A stretch of 64,000 nucleotides of DNA. Source: Puccinellia tenuiflora. Its lineage: Eukaryota > Streptophyta > Magnoliopsida > Poales > Poaceae. The notes beneath the pieces are model-generated. The model was not told the origin of the DNA, did not search any database, and saw only the letters and a program-made list of their open reading frames with translations. The translations under genes and the position numbers were made by a program. Of the stretch, positions 9,994 through 21,025 are shown piece by piece. Position 1 is the stretch's first letter. Each line of letters opens with the position of its first letter. The stretch is from the NCBI GenBank assembly GCA_012064385.1, contig QRDG01000520.1, positions 496,001 to 560,000 of the forward strand, read 5' to 3'.

Positions 9994-10403
9994 AATATCA
10001 TCCCTATGTTTGATCGATTGGTAACTGCATGAAGTAAGCGTCATATTGCTTATTTTAGTATAGATTTTCTTCATTTTCTTACTATGAAATGTACTGTGGC
10101 ACCTACTGAATTATGGATTTAGACTACTGAAGCATACAACAATCTGAAAATGAAAATGGCACTACACTGGGAGGTGTACTACCTAAGCAACGATGTTCTG
10201 TAAATACTGATCAATATATTCACGTTTTTTTTTTTTTTGAGATTTTCCCTCGTCTTAGTACAAGCTGTTCTGCTACTGCATCGAAGCATTGAATGGCTGC
10301 TACCTATGATACATCTCAATTTTATATTGCATATATGGTTGTTGGTACTTTGAGGCCTCGGTCTGTTTCAACAATCTGAGTAATTTTGGTTGTGGTTGCA
10401 GAA

Positions 10404-12473
10404 AATGGCAGAGCAAAGTCAATTGATTGCAAATATTTCAGAAGATAGAAATCAAGCAAGACGTGAACGTGATAGAGCTCGGCGAAACAGTTTAACGGCC
10501 GAGGAGAAAGAGGAAATTAATGCACGTACTAGGTTCTGCTGAGGGGGAACGATACTTTCTAAGGGTGCTTCTAAACCACGTACTAGGTTCAAAGTCCTTT
10601 GAAGACCTGAAAACAGTTGACGGTGTGCTATGTGATACATTTCGTGAGGCCGCTGAGAGGAAGGGTCTAATAGAGGCCGACAACACACTGGACGAGTGTC
10701 TTACTGAGTCAGAGCAGTTCGCCATGCCAGCCTCACTCAGGAGGCTATTTGCAACGATCTTGGTATTCTGTGAGCCTAGCGATGTGCGCGGTCTTTGGGA
10801 TCGACACCTTGAGGCTATGTCTGACGATTACCGGAGGCACCACACATGTCCAAAAACGGTGGAACAGATGGTGTTGCTTGATATCAGGGGCATGCTAGAA
10901 TCGATGGGCAAAGACATAAACTTGCTCCCCCTACCGAAGATCGACAAGACGTATGACAACACTGGAGGCGAGTTCAGGGAGGTAATCGAGGAAAACAATA
11001 TAAAGGTTGACGAGAAAGACGCTTGTCTAGCGAACTTGCTTAACCCTGAGCAGAGGTTTGCCTACGACGAGATACTAAAGGCAGTTGATGGTGGAAATGG
11101 GGGCGTATTCTTCGTCGATGGCCCGGGAGGCACTGGGAAGACATACCTTTACAGGGCATTGCTCGCTAGGGTTCGAGGAGAGGGTAATATCGCGGTGGCC
11201 ACAGCGACGTCGGGTGTTGCCGCTTCAATAATGCCTGGGGGCAGGACAGCCCACTCGAGGTTCAAGATCCCACTTAATCTTGAAGAAGGGTCGTCGTGCG
11301 GCATTAGTAAGCGGAGTGGGACAGCCAAGCTCCTCAACATGGCTAAACTCATACTATGGGATGAGGCCACCATGACGAAGCGGCAAGCGGTTGAGGCGCT
11401 AGACAGAAGCATGCGTGACATCACGAATTGCAAAGACCGACCGTTTGGCGGAAAGACCATCGTGTTCGGTGGGGATTTCAGGCAGGTGCTTCCGGTAGTG
11501 AGGAAAGGGTCACGAGGTCAGATAATCGACGCAACACTACGGAGTTCGAACCTCTGGAAGGGCATGCATCAACTAAGACTCGTCACCAACATGCGGGCGC
11601 AAAATGACCAGTGGTTTGCGGATTACCTGTTGAGGATAGGTAATGGCACTGAGAAAACAGATGAGGAAGGAAACATTCGGCTACCGGAAGATATATGTGT
11701 GCCATCTACGGGCGACGACGTGGCTGACATAGAGAAGTTGATCGACCATGTGTTTCCTTCTCTAGACCACAACATGGACAATCCGGATTACATGACTTCC
11801 CGAGCGATCCTATCCACAAAGAACGACAATGTTGATGGAATAAATATGCACATGATTGAGCGTTTTCAGGGTGAGGAGATGATATACCATAGCTTCGATA
11901 GTGCGGAGGACGATCCACATGGCTACTATGCTCTTGAGTTTCTTAACTCTCTCACTCCTAATGGGATGCCCCCGCACACACTTAAACTTAAGATAAACTG
12001 CCCCGTTATACTACTGAGGAACATTGACCCGGCTAACGGGCTGTGTAATGGCACGAGGCTTGTGATACGTGGGTTTCAGAGGAACGCAATCGACGCGGAG
12101 ATCGTGGGTGGGACAGCACGCTGGGCAGAGGGTGTTTGTTCCTCGGATAGCTCTCTGTCCGTCAGATGGTGACATGTTCCCGTTCAAATTCAAGAGGAAG
12201 CAGTTCTCGATCAGGCTCAGCTTTGCCATGACAATCAACAAAGCTCAAGGGCAGACCATCCCGATTGTCGGCGTGTACCTACCAGAGCCGGTGTTCTCTC
12301 ATGGTCAGTTGTACGTCGCGTTGTCACGAGCCACCGCAAAGAGTAACATCAAGGTCCTCGCCGTCAAGGACAATGGAAAGGACAAGACCAAGAATTCAAA
12401 GAAGAGAAAGAGAACCGAGTCCTTAGTACCGACCACGCTGAACATAGTCTACACGGAAGTCCTTAGCACTTGA
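10404..12473 (+). pseudogene. Helitron PIF1-type helicase remnant
   Basis: An intron-like acceptor (TTGCAG, ending at 10400) precedes ATG 10404, which opens a basic N-terminus (NQARRERDRARRNSL) typical of Helitron proteins. This frame breaks at about 10540, and the helicase part runs in another frame from 10520. Visible motifs are Walker A (GPGGTGKT), the DEA box (LILWDEATM), GGDFRQVLPVV, the conserved FAMTINKAQGQT and the terminal LYVALSRA. A one-base frameshift near 12110-12120 moves the last roughly 115 residues into a third register. The HUH Rep domain and most of the region between it and the helicase are absent, so this is an internal deletion derivative that could not drive transposition by itself. 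Confidence 0.8.
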
Positions 12474-12840
12474 ACTCGCTAGAACAGATTTGAGCAGCTT
12501 ATTTAATAGTATCTTCTATTCAAAATGAAATGGATGCAAACATGTTGGAAATTTTCATTATAGGAATATTTATGTGCATTTGTATTTACACGTAGATATT
12601 TGTGATGAGGGAAAAATAAAATAAAAGGTAGAACATTCAATTTACATGTACCATTTTATAATCAAAGGCTATACATGTTCTTGATGGCAGCGAACGACAA
12701 GAAGAAAAACAATATCAATATAAACAGCAGGCCTTGCATGTAGTTCAACAGAAACAAAAGGAAACATCTTATCTTATATATATATTTACTAAGAAAGCAA
12801 TCAAAACTCTGCGTGTGAAAAACACTTTTTTGTTAGGAAT
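12474..12840. other. AT-rich 3' flank of the helicase, no gene
   Basis: No CTRR hairpin, terminal repeat or coding frame is recognisable here. It ends where the GC-rich 5' region of the LINE begins, and the exact border is uncertain. Confidence 0.4.
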
Positions 12841-13723
12841 GTCGCTCTCGGTTTCGGTTGCTCCCCCGACCGCACCTACCACCTCTCCCGCTGTCGTCGC
12901 CGCCTTCCCCACCGCCTCCCCACCCAGCCACAGCGCCGCCGCCTGCCGCGAGGGCCTCGGGGTGACCTCTGACCACCTTGAGTCCCGCTCCATTGCTAGG
13001 CCGAGTTTCAACCCTACCCTGGCGGTGCTCCGAGCGGATCTCCATGGATCCAGATCGGGTTCCCGGGGAGCCGGGCTCGCCGGAGATGGAGAGAGCAGAG
13101 GCGCTGCTGGAGACTTCCAGGGGAGCTCCGATGGCGGGCGAGACAGGACGGGTCGGAGTACTGCACTTCACCGACTTGTCGCCGGAGTCGATGATAGCGC
13201 TCGTGCAACCTCTCGATTCGAGGTACGCATCGATCATGGAGATTGTGGCGCTCTGCCACTCGAGGAGCTGGGAGCTAAATCTGCAGCGGGATCGTTTTGG
13301 GCAGCCATTCCATGCGATCGAGGTCAGGGCCTCGACCGCTGTTTTGCTGCAGAGACCGACGTTCGTGCGGGCGCCGTGCTCGAGCCAGCCCGCCATGGTG
13401 ATGCGGATTTCGACCATGTTGACCTCATCCTGGAAGATGATGGAGGATTCAGGTTCCAACCGCAGGTGCGGGCACCTACTCTGTCTCTGAAGCGCAATGT
13501 CGTTGGAGCAGGGCAGAAGCGGGATTTCAATTTTGGGGAAAAAGAGATCGAAACCTTTTTTCTCCAGCTTTGGCATATTCCCCAGCATCTCAACCACTCC
13601 ATAAAGCGAGGACAAAGGGCCCTTGCAAACCCTAAATCTCGTAGAAGCCTTCTGCCTGATCTAGAGAGGTCGACGGAGGAGGGAGAGAGTGCTTTGGCTG
13701 GAAGGATTGGCGTCGAATCAGTG

Positions 13724-15694
13724 ATGGGAGACCGTGGCCGTAGCCGGAACAAGGGTGGGACGGGCCATGGTGAAGGTTGGCAACAGCCTCCGCCGCCGTT
13801 TCAAGCTCCTCCCCAGCAGTTCCCCTTCCAAGCACCGCCGCCGTTCTACCCAGGCCAGATGCCGCAATGGGGATATGGAGGCCCCTACCCTCCTTTCCCA
13901 CCTTATGCGCCTCCTGCAAATCAATGGGTTGCACCCCAGCAGCCGATGGTGCAGCCCCCGCAGCAGCCGATGGGGCAGCAGCAAATTCCAGTGCAAGGAG
14001 GGGAAAAACCGAAGACGCAGCCGCCAAAAGGGACACAGAAGAAGAAATTGGTGAGGGATACCTCTGCTGTGAGTAATGCTCCAAATCAACTCACATATGC
14101 CAGTTCCTTCTGTCCTGTTTGTGGGTTGCCAGGACATGAGAAAGAAGCTTGTACCAAGCAGCCTTTCTGTTTCATATGCAAGCAAACAACACACTTGGTT
14201 GATGAATGCCCCATCAGGAAGAGATCCCATCAAACAGCAAGATACATTGGGAGTTCTGCTACTGGCTTGGGCTTCTACCATGTGGAGACGCCAGAGAACC
14301 CTGCTAATTCTCTGAGCTCGACACACAACTGTGGTGTGGTGACAATTGAACAGGGTGTGATCACAAAGGAAGAATTGGCCAAGGAGTTCTCCACCATATA
14401 CAAAACCAATTGGCCTTGGCAAATTAGGAGTTTGGGTGATTGGGAATTCCTGGTTCAGTTTCCTCCACACATCCAGGTGGACCAGGTTATTGGATATCCT
14501 AGGTTTGGCCTGTCTAAGGAAGGTACCACAGTGAAAGTGGAAGCCTGGAAGAATGATCCTGAGCCAATTGAGACTCTTATCTCCACATGGTTACAAATCA
14601 GGGGCCTTCTGCCACCGTGGTGTGAGTGGAATGTGCTGGACCAAGCAGTGTCTGTGTGTGGCTTGCTCAAAGATGTAGAGTGGCAAAGCATCTTTAGGAA
14701 CTGTGCTGAGGTAGTTAGAGTGAAGATCCTATGCAGAGACCCCCTCAAGATACCTGCTGGGAGGTTGTTCAATTTCCATGGAAATCTGTTCGAACTGCAG
14801 TTCACTGCTGAACTGGAGCAAGGAGCTGCTCTCTCTGCTGCGAATTTACCTCAGGAGAGTGACACCGCCAATGGGAGGACAGAGGACCTGGGAGATGAAT
14901 TGCGAGAAAGGATGGACACTGATAAAGGAAATGCAAGTGCTAGAGACAGCTCGGGTGCACCAAGCAATGGTAGGCAGCACACGGCGCCTGCTTCCCGTAC
15001 AAGGCAGTCTAAAGGGGTGGATACTACTGCAACAGAGACCAATGAGGAGGTGCTGCCAGGGAGTGTGATTTATGATCTGCTCGTGAAGGCCGGTGCCATT
15101 GGTAGCTCTGGACAGTTTGTGTGGGATTCTACTCCAGAAGGAAATACTGCTGCTGAAGTTTCTCAGTTCTGGGAGGAGGAACAGGTCTCTTTTCGGCAAA
15201 GGATAGACGAGGAAGCGGCAAATGTCGATGGGGAAATGTCCTTGCCTGAAGACATTCTGGCTACTGTTGCTGAGGTGCAAGCTGCCTCCAATATCTCCAA
15301 ATGGGGCCCTGTGCAACCTTTGAGGCAGAGCAACAGGATTGACAGATCCAAGAGGGTTGTGGACAAGGCTATTGAGTACAAGAAGATGACCAACCTTGAG
15401 ATTCCAAAAAAGAAAAAAATGGCAGGTATAATGCATGCAAACCCCTTTAATTTGCTCTCTCTAGATGCTCTAGATGGTATGGCGAATGATATTGGTGTTT
15501 GTATTAGTAGAGATAGCTTTACTTCCTCACCTGATGTGGCATACACCATAGACAGGATTGATGTTGATAGCGGTAGTATAGATCATACTCCTGATCAGCA
15601 TATGTATGCTGGAGAACGGGATGATAGAGGTGAAGGTATGTGGATAGAAGTACACAGACGTCGGGGCAAGCACCCCAGGAAATCGTTTAGATGA
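13724..15694 (+). CDS. LINE ORF1 (nucleic-acid-binding protein, DUF4283-like)
   Basis: I choose ATG 13724 (MGDRGRSRNKGG) because it begins a gag-like protein. A basic N-terminus is followed by a Pro/Gln-rich segment and then two zinc knuckles (CPVCGLPGHEKEAC and CFICKQTTHLVDEC). A DUF4283-like domain follows (GVITKEELAKEFSTIY to FHGNLFELQF), then an acidic tail. The frame is open upstream to about 12734, so a longer product cannot be excluded. ORF1 proteins of plant L1 elements bind element RNA. The TGA at 15692-15694 overlaps the ORF2 ATG. Confidence 0.75.
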   Translation: MGDRGRSRNKGGTGHGEGWQQPPPPFQAPPQQFPFQAPPPFYPGQMPQWGYGGPYPPFPPYAPPANQWVAPQQPMVQPPQQPMGQQQIPVQGGEKPKTQPPKGTQKKKLVRDTSAVSNAPNQLTYASSFCPVCGLPGHEKEACTKQPFCFICKQTTHLVDECPIRKRSHQTARYIGSSATGLGFYHVETPENPANSLSSTHNCGVVTIEQGVITKEELAKEFSTIYKTNWPWQIRSLGDWEFLVQFPPHIQVDQVIGYPRFGLSKEGTTVKVEAWKNDPEPIETLISTWLQIRGLLPPWCEWNVLDQAVSVCGLLKDVEWQSIFRNCAEVVRVKILCRDPLKIPAGRLFNFHGNLFELQFTAELEQGAALSAANLPQESDTANGRTEDLGDELRERMDTDKGNASARDSSGAPSNGRQHTAPASRTRQSKGVDTTATETNEEVLPGSVIYDLLVKAGAIGSSGQFVWDSTPEGNTAAEVSQFWEEEQVSFRQRIDEEAANVDGEMSLPEDILATVAEVQAASNISKWGPVQPLRQSNRIDRSKRVVDKAIEYKKMTNLEIPKKKKMAGIMHANPFNLLSLDALDGMANDIGVCISRDSFTSSPDVAYTIDRIDVDSGSIDHTPDQHMYAGERDDRGEGMWIEVHRRRGKHPRKSFR

Positions 15695-18600
15695 AATGTG
15701 TCTTCTGGAACAGCAGGAGCATTTCTGCTCCTGGTAGACAAGAGTGCGTAAATGATAACATTGTGCCCCTGAACCCGGATTATGTGGGATTTCAGGAGAC
15801 TAAAAAAGAAAAGTTCACTCACTCTTTTCTTAAGAATGTTTTAGGAAATAGGGATTTCTCCTGGAATTACTTGCCTGCTGTAGGTACTGCAGGAGGGATC
15901 CTAGTAGGAATTAGTAACGACACTTTTGATGTTGTTGCTTGGGAGATCAAAAAATTCTCTGTTAGTGCAGTTCTTAAGATTAAACAGACAGGGGTAATAA
16001 TTCGAATTACAACTGTTTATGGCTCACCTTATGAAGAAGGAAAAGCTGAGTTCATTTCTGAACTTCATGAGCTTTTTTTGAACTGGGAAGGTCCAGCCTT
16101 AATTGGTGGTGATTTTAACCTTGTTAGATCACAGCAAGATAAGAGTAATGGTTCGGTAGACCAAAAGTGGGCGGACAGATTTAATGCTTGGATAGATCTG
16201 TGGGCTTTAATGGAGATAGGTCTAGCCGGCAGAGCTTACACCTGGAGTAATAACCAAGAAAATGTGATCATGAGTCGTATAGACAGAATTTTCTGCACCA
16301 CTCACCTTGAAAACATTTTCCCTTTAGCTCATGCCAGAGCTCTAACTAGAGTAGGAAGTGATCACACTCCCATTGTATGGGATGATGGGATTTCGAATGC
16401 GCCTAGGAAAAGTAGTTTTAAATTTGAAAAATGGTGGCTTTTGAGGCCGGAGCTTAAAGATATTGTTCTTAAAGCTTGGAGTACTAGGAATGTTAAAGGA
16501 AATGCCATTGATATTTGGCAAAATAAACTTAGGTGCTTTCGTAGATTAGCAAAAGGGTGGAATGCCAACCTAAACGCTGAAATCCGGAAGCACAAAAAAG
16601 AGCTTATGGAGGAATATGACCTGCTTGATATCAAAGCAGAGTCTCAGACCCTTACTGTTGAGGAGAGGGTCAGATTTAACTCCATTCTTAGAGAACTCAA
16701 TGATTATTGGATTATTGAGGAAACAAAGGCTAGGCAGAGGTCTAGAGATAGAGATATTTTAGAAGGTGATAGGAACACGGCATATTTCCATGCGGTGGCC
16801 AATCAAAGAAGGAGGAAAAAAATGATTCATGTTTTAGAAGGCCCTGATGGCCCTAAAACTGAGATCAAGGACATGATTAGAGTAGCCTCGGATTACTATA
16901 AAGAGCTGTTCTGTTGGGAAGACAGGGCTGACATCAGGCTTCAGCCTGATTTCTTCTCGGCGGAGGAAAAAGTCAGTGTAGATGAGAACCGCTCTTTGGA
17001 GGCTAACTTCACTGAGCAAGAAATTAGAGAAGCTGTTTTTGGTTCTTATGCGGATGGAGCCCCAGGACCTGACGGTCTTTCCTTCATGTTCTACCAATCC
17101 TTTTGGGACATCGTGAAGGGGGACTTGATGAACATGTTTGATGCCTGGTTTAGAGGTGAACTAGATATTTATCGTTTAAATTTTGCTATGATTACTCTCA
17201 TTCCAAAGGAGGATGATGCAAAAACTATGAAGAAGTTTAGGCCAATCAGTCTTCTTAACTGTAGCTTTAAAATCTTCACTAAGGTGCTCACCAATAGGTT
17301 TGCTAAAATTATAGATAGGTTAATTTCTTACCAGCAGTCTGCCTTTATTAAAGGAAGATTCATTTTGGAAAGTGTGGTGTCGGCCCATGAGATTATTCAT
17401 GAGGTCCATCACAAGAAGAAAAAAGGGTTGATCTTTAAAATCGATTATGAGAAGGCGTATGATAGGGTTAATCTTGATTTCCTTTACGAGGTGCTTGAAT
17501 TGAGAGGCTTTGGTCACAAGATCATCGCTATGATCAAACAGATCACCCAGGGAGGCTCGGTTGGTGTTAAAATCAATGACACCGAGAGCGATTTCTTCCT
17601 TACGGGTAAAGGATTAAGGCAAGGGGACCCTTTCGCCCCTTTGTTGTTTAACTTTGTTGTTGATGTTTTTTCGAGAATGCTTATTAAAGGGTGTAGAGCC
17701 AATCTGATTAGAGGGCTGTGTACTGATTTTGTTCCCGGGGGAGTGGTGAGTCTGCAGTATGCGGACGATACCCTCCTCTTTTTAGAGAATGATGAGAGAG
17801 TAGCCATTAATTTGAAATGGATATTGTCTTGTTTCGAACAGCTCTCTGGTATGAAAATCAATTATCATAAGAGTGGGCTTTTGTCTATTAACATGTCTGA
17901 GGAAGAAATGCAACCTTTCTTAGATGTTTTTCAGTGTACCAAAGGGGCTTTTCCCATGAAATATCTGGGAGTCCCTCTGCATTTTAATGAGCTGCGAAGG
18001 GAGGACCTCCAACCTCTCATTGACAGCCTCCTTAAGAGGATGACAGGGTGGAGAGGCAAGCTCCTGTCAACTGAAGCAAAAAGGATACTTATTCAGACTT
18101 GTCTGTCTAGTATTCCCATCTACCTTTTATCTTTTTTAAATTCCCTAAATGGGCGTTGGCTCTTATAAACACTCAGCTTGCAAATTGCATGTGGAGTGAT
18201 GAGGAAGGAAATAGGAAAATACACTTGGCTAATTGGCAGTCCATTTGTATGAAAAAAGAATATGGTGGCTTAGGGGTGCCAAACCTTAGTGATCTTAACC
18301 TGTGCCTGTTGGGATCCTGGGTAAAAAGGTACATTAGAGGAGAAGGGAGCCTTTGGAAGAAAATTATTGATGCGAAATATAATACCAAAAACCCTAATAT
18401 TCTCTGTTGCAAAGATCTAAACCCATCCATTTTCTGGAAAGGTGTGATGTGGGCTACGAAAGCAGTCCAATTAGGATATAGATGGCAAGTTGGGAATGGC
18501 AGATCTGTCCGTCTTTGGGAAGATGTATGGTTCGGCAATTCAAACCTAGCGACTCAGTTTTGGGATCTCTACTTTATTTGCAATCAACAAACCATGACCA

Positions 18601-19277
18601 TAGCTGATCTATGGGATGGTGATGAGCTTAAGTGCATGTTTAGAAGGACTTTCACCGAATCCTTGATGATCCAGTGGCAAGAACTACTAAGCGTGGTAAG
18701 AAGTATTTCCTTGTCGAAGGAGGATGATCAACTTCTTTGGAAATATGAGTCAAAAGGAGTGTATTCTTCGAAGTCGCTATATGCTGTAGTGAACTTTCGT
18801 GGGATTCAACCTATATACCTTCCTGCGGTATGGGACATTAGGGTCCCGCCAAGGGTTCAAATTTTTTTGTGGCTGCTGTCACAAAATAAAGTTATGACTA
18901 CAGATAACCTTAGGAAAAGAGGTATGCCAAAACCTTTGGAATGCTGCCTCTGTAAAGAATTTGAGTCTGTGACACACTTGTTCTTTGACTGTATTGTTGC
19001 TAACCAAATGTGGTCTACGGTGCAAGAAGTTTTTGGAGTAGAAATCTGTGATTACTATTCTTTAGCTTCTAAATGGCTCTGTGGTAAAAGACATCTACAG
19101 TTAAATGTTGTCTCTTCGGCTGTGTTGTGGAGCTTGTGGATCAACAGGAACAATATTGTGTTTAACAGGAAAATTTGGCTTAATCTTAAACAGGTCTGGC
19201 ATCTGATACTACTGCACCTAAGGAATTGGAAGGTCCCCTCAAGCACCTGGAGTGGCCGATGGTGGACAAGTTCGTGA
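15691..19277 (+). pseudogene. LINE ORF2 (endonuclease-reverse transcriptase), one frameshift
   Basis: The ATG at 15691 overlaps the ORF1 stop (ATGA). The N-terminus carries an APE-like endonuclease (FWNSRS, FQETKKEKF, GGDFN, SRIDRIF, GSDHTPI). Reverse transcriptase follows, with APGPDGLSFMFYQSFW, FKIDYEKAYDRV, GLRQGDPFAPLLFNFVVD and the catalytic LQYADDTLLF. A zinc-finger RVT domain lies near the end (KVPPRVQIFLW-like segment, CCLCKEFESVTHLFFDC). A single one-base shift in a T run near 18130-18140 moves the last roughly 375 codons to another frame, and otherwise the protein is uninterrupted. Its role is target-primed reverse transcription. Confidence 0.85.
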
Positions 19278-20111
19278 TCTTGCTCTCAAGCAAGCTCCAG
19301 TCGCCCCTGGAGATCATGCCGGGCTGACTTGCAAAGGCTTCGGATGGAATTCTTCTTGGGCGACTACTGCCACCACCGCCAAGCACGGAGGACGCGCAAC
19401 GCTGGCATACTTGACAGCTTACCCGGAAGAGGCGGACAACATTCATGTTATCATCGACTGAAGCCGCTGTGGGCATGTCTTTTGCCAAGCTTCTGTAATG
19501 AGTTTTAGGTGTAGATTCGTCTGAAATCTGCCCCAGATCTTAGGGTTTCCTCTATTTAGCTGTTAGTGCTCAGCTGGGTATGTTCTGCGTAACAAAATGC
19601 CCCTGAGCTTCAGTTTGTTTCCAAGACTTTTTCCTGCCTGGCCGTTTTGTGCCTGCTTGTTTTAGTTTACTTTCTAGCACTTGATATTGTATCAAACCTG
19701 TGGTTTCGTTTTCAATGAAAATGGAGCCGGGGGGCGCCCCTGTTAGTCTAAAAAAATGTTAAAAGTTACTCGGGGACTCGGTTGAAACCGAGTCTAGTTC
19801 TCGGTGCTTAGAATCTGTTGTTAGACTTAATTTCCGTCGTATACTAGAACTAGTTTACTTCGGTTAATGGAATTACTGTTTCTGTCAAATATTCTTCACA
19901 TATATATATCTGCTTGAGCTAACACTAAAAGGTGGAATCGGTTTTATCGATGGAACGTCCATTACCGAGGCATGGTCGACTCGGATTCATCTTGGATTCA
20001 TTATGGTGTCAGAAGCAAATCATATATATGATCTTTAATATCGGCTTGCCGAGTTATGAATGGCATATCATCCCGGCATTTCCTATGTCGGCAAATCAGA
20101 GTATCAACAGC

Positions 20112-20217
20112 GCAATATCTCGAATCGCCGTTTATGTCGGTTCGCCAAAATATCAGGGCATTCTGCAATATCTCGAATCGCCGTTTATTTCGGTTCGCCA
20201 AAATATCACGGCATTTA
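20112..20217. repeat. 53-bp tandem duplication
   Basis: GCAATATCTCGAATCGCCGT followed by a TTCGCCAAAATATCA block occurs at 20112 and 20165 with few mismatches. Confidence 0.85.
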
Positions 20218-20394
20218 TCTCATATCGACAGGCATCTCACAAATCTTTATCGGCTTTACTGACTATCATGATTCTTCAATTATCAGAGTTTATCAGAATA
20301 TCATAGCATCAATATCTCGAGGTATCAAGTCAAAAAATATCTAAACTCACTGAGTATTACGCATTGAGAAATATCTCAGCTCGTCGTCTGACAA

Positions 20395-20800
20395 ATGCCC
20401 ATGAAGGCAGAATGTCAAATTCAGTCAAGGACGACTATATGTCGACCCAGCTCGCGCTGCCGACATACAATTTCGGTAATGCCCAAGAAGGCTAGAAACC
20501 GGTATATAATGATGCCCAAACAGGCTATATGTCGGTCTAGCACATGCTGCCGACATGTCTATGAGGTAAAAGCCCAAAGTGGTAGAAACCGACATATAAG
20601 AGATATGGCCAAGGGGCCAATATGTCGAACCAGCTTATGCTGTAGACATCAGATGTCGGTAATCCGACATCAGAAATATGTCCATGCGGGCACTATGTCA
20701 ATCCAGCAAAAAGTTGTTGACATCCGGCATGTGAAACATGCTCGCGCAGGCAGTGTGCCAAATTGCACAATGTCGGCAGAGATATCTATGTATGGCCATG
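20395..20800. repeat. Degenerate ~90-bp tandem repeats
   Basis: The motif TATATGTCG, a C/A-rich spacer and CTGCCGACAT recurs at about 20436, 20526, 20619 and 20692 with growing divergence. Spacings between successive motifs are about 90, 93 and 73 bases. The open frame across it (MPMKAECQIQSRT...) has no recognisable domain. Confidence 0.65.
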
Positions 20801-21025
20801 CCCATACATACAACATATTTCCGGTGCCAACTGTCCATCTTGTTGTTGATTCGGGTGAGCTCGGTCAACCGGATGTCGCATTTGGCCAGGAGGGCATGGC
20901 TAAAGAATCAACATGTAACGGTGCCCATGCTGACAAAATATTTTTTATGAAGATTTTGATGTTGGATATTTGTTTTTGTAAGTCTGCGCGCGACTCTGCG
21001 AGTCCCCCGCAGCCTCGGGGACTAA

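Larger units (their letters stand above)
2733..12840 (+). mobile_element. Second Helitron-like element, split by a CACTA insertion
   Basis: Directly after the CTAG of the first Helitron the sequence restarts with TAAACTATAATATTGG, the same 5' sequence as the first copy apart from the missing TC. A second shared block (GATGGTATGGTACGTC) follows in both elements. Removing the CACTA insert (2987-9765) joins this 5' end to a region with an intron-like acceptor and a PIF1-type helicase (10404-12473), as expected for a Helitron body. I find no second CTRR hairpin before the LINE at 12841, so the 3' end is missing or displaced. The assignment as one element is inference from the shared start and the helicase. 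Confidence 0.5.
12841..19756 (+). mobile_element. Nearly full-length L1-type plant LINE
   Basis: The element has a GC-rich 5' region, an ORF1 with zinc knuckles, an ORF2 with endonuclease, reverse transcriptase and zinc-finger domains, and a 3' region ending in a short A run (about 19750-19756). Its size of about 6.9 kb is right for a full-length plant L1 element. Both ORFs are almost intact, which suggests a fairly recent insertion. I could not find convincing target-site duplications: the left flank is Helitron-like and the right flank looks like Gypsy internal sequence. Confidence 0.8.
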
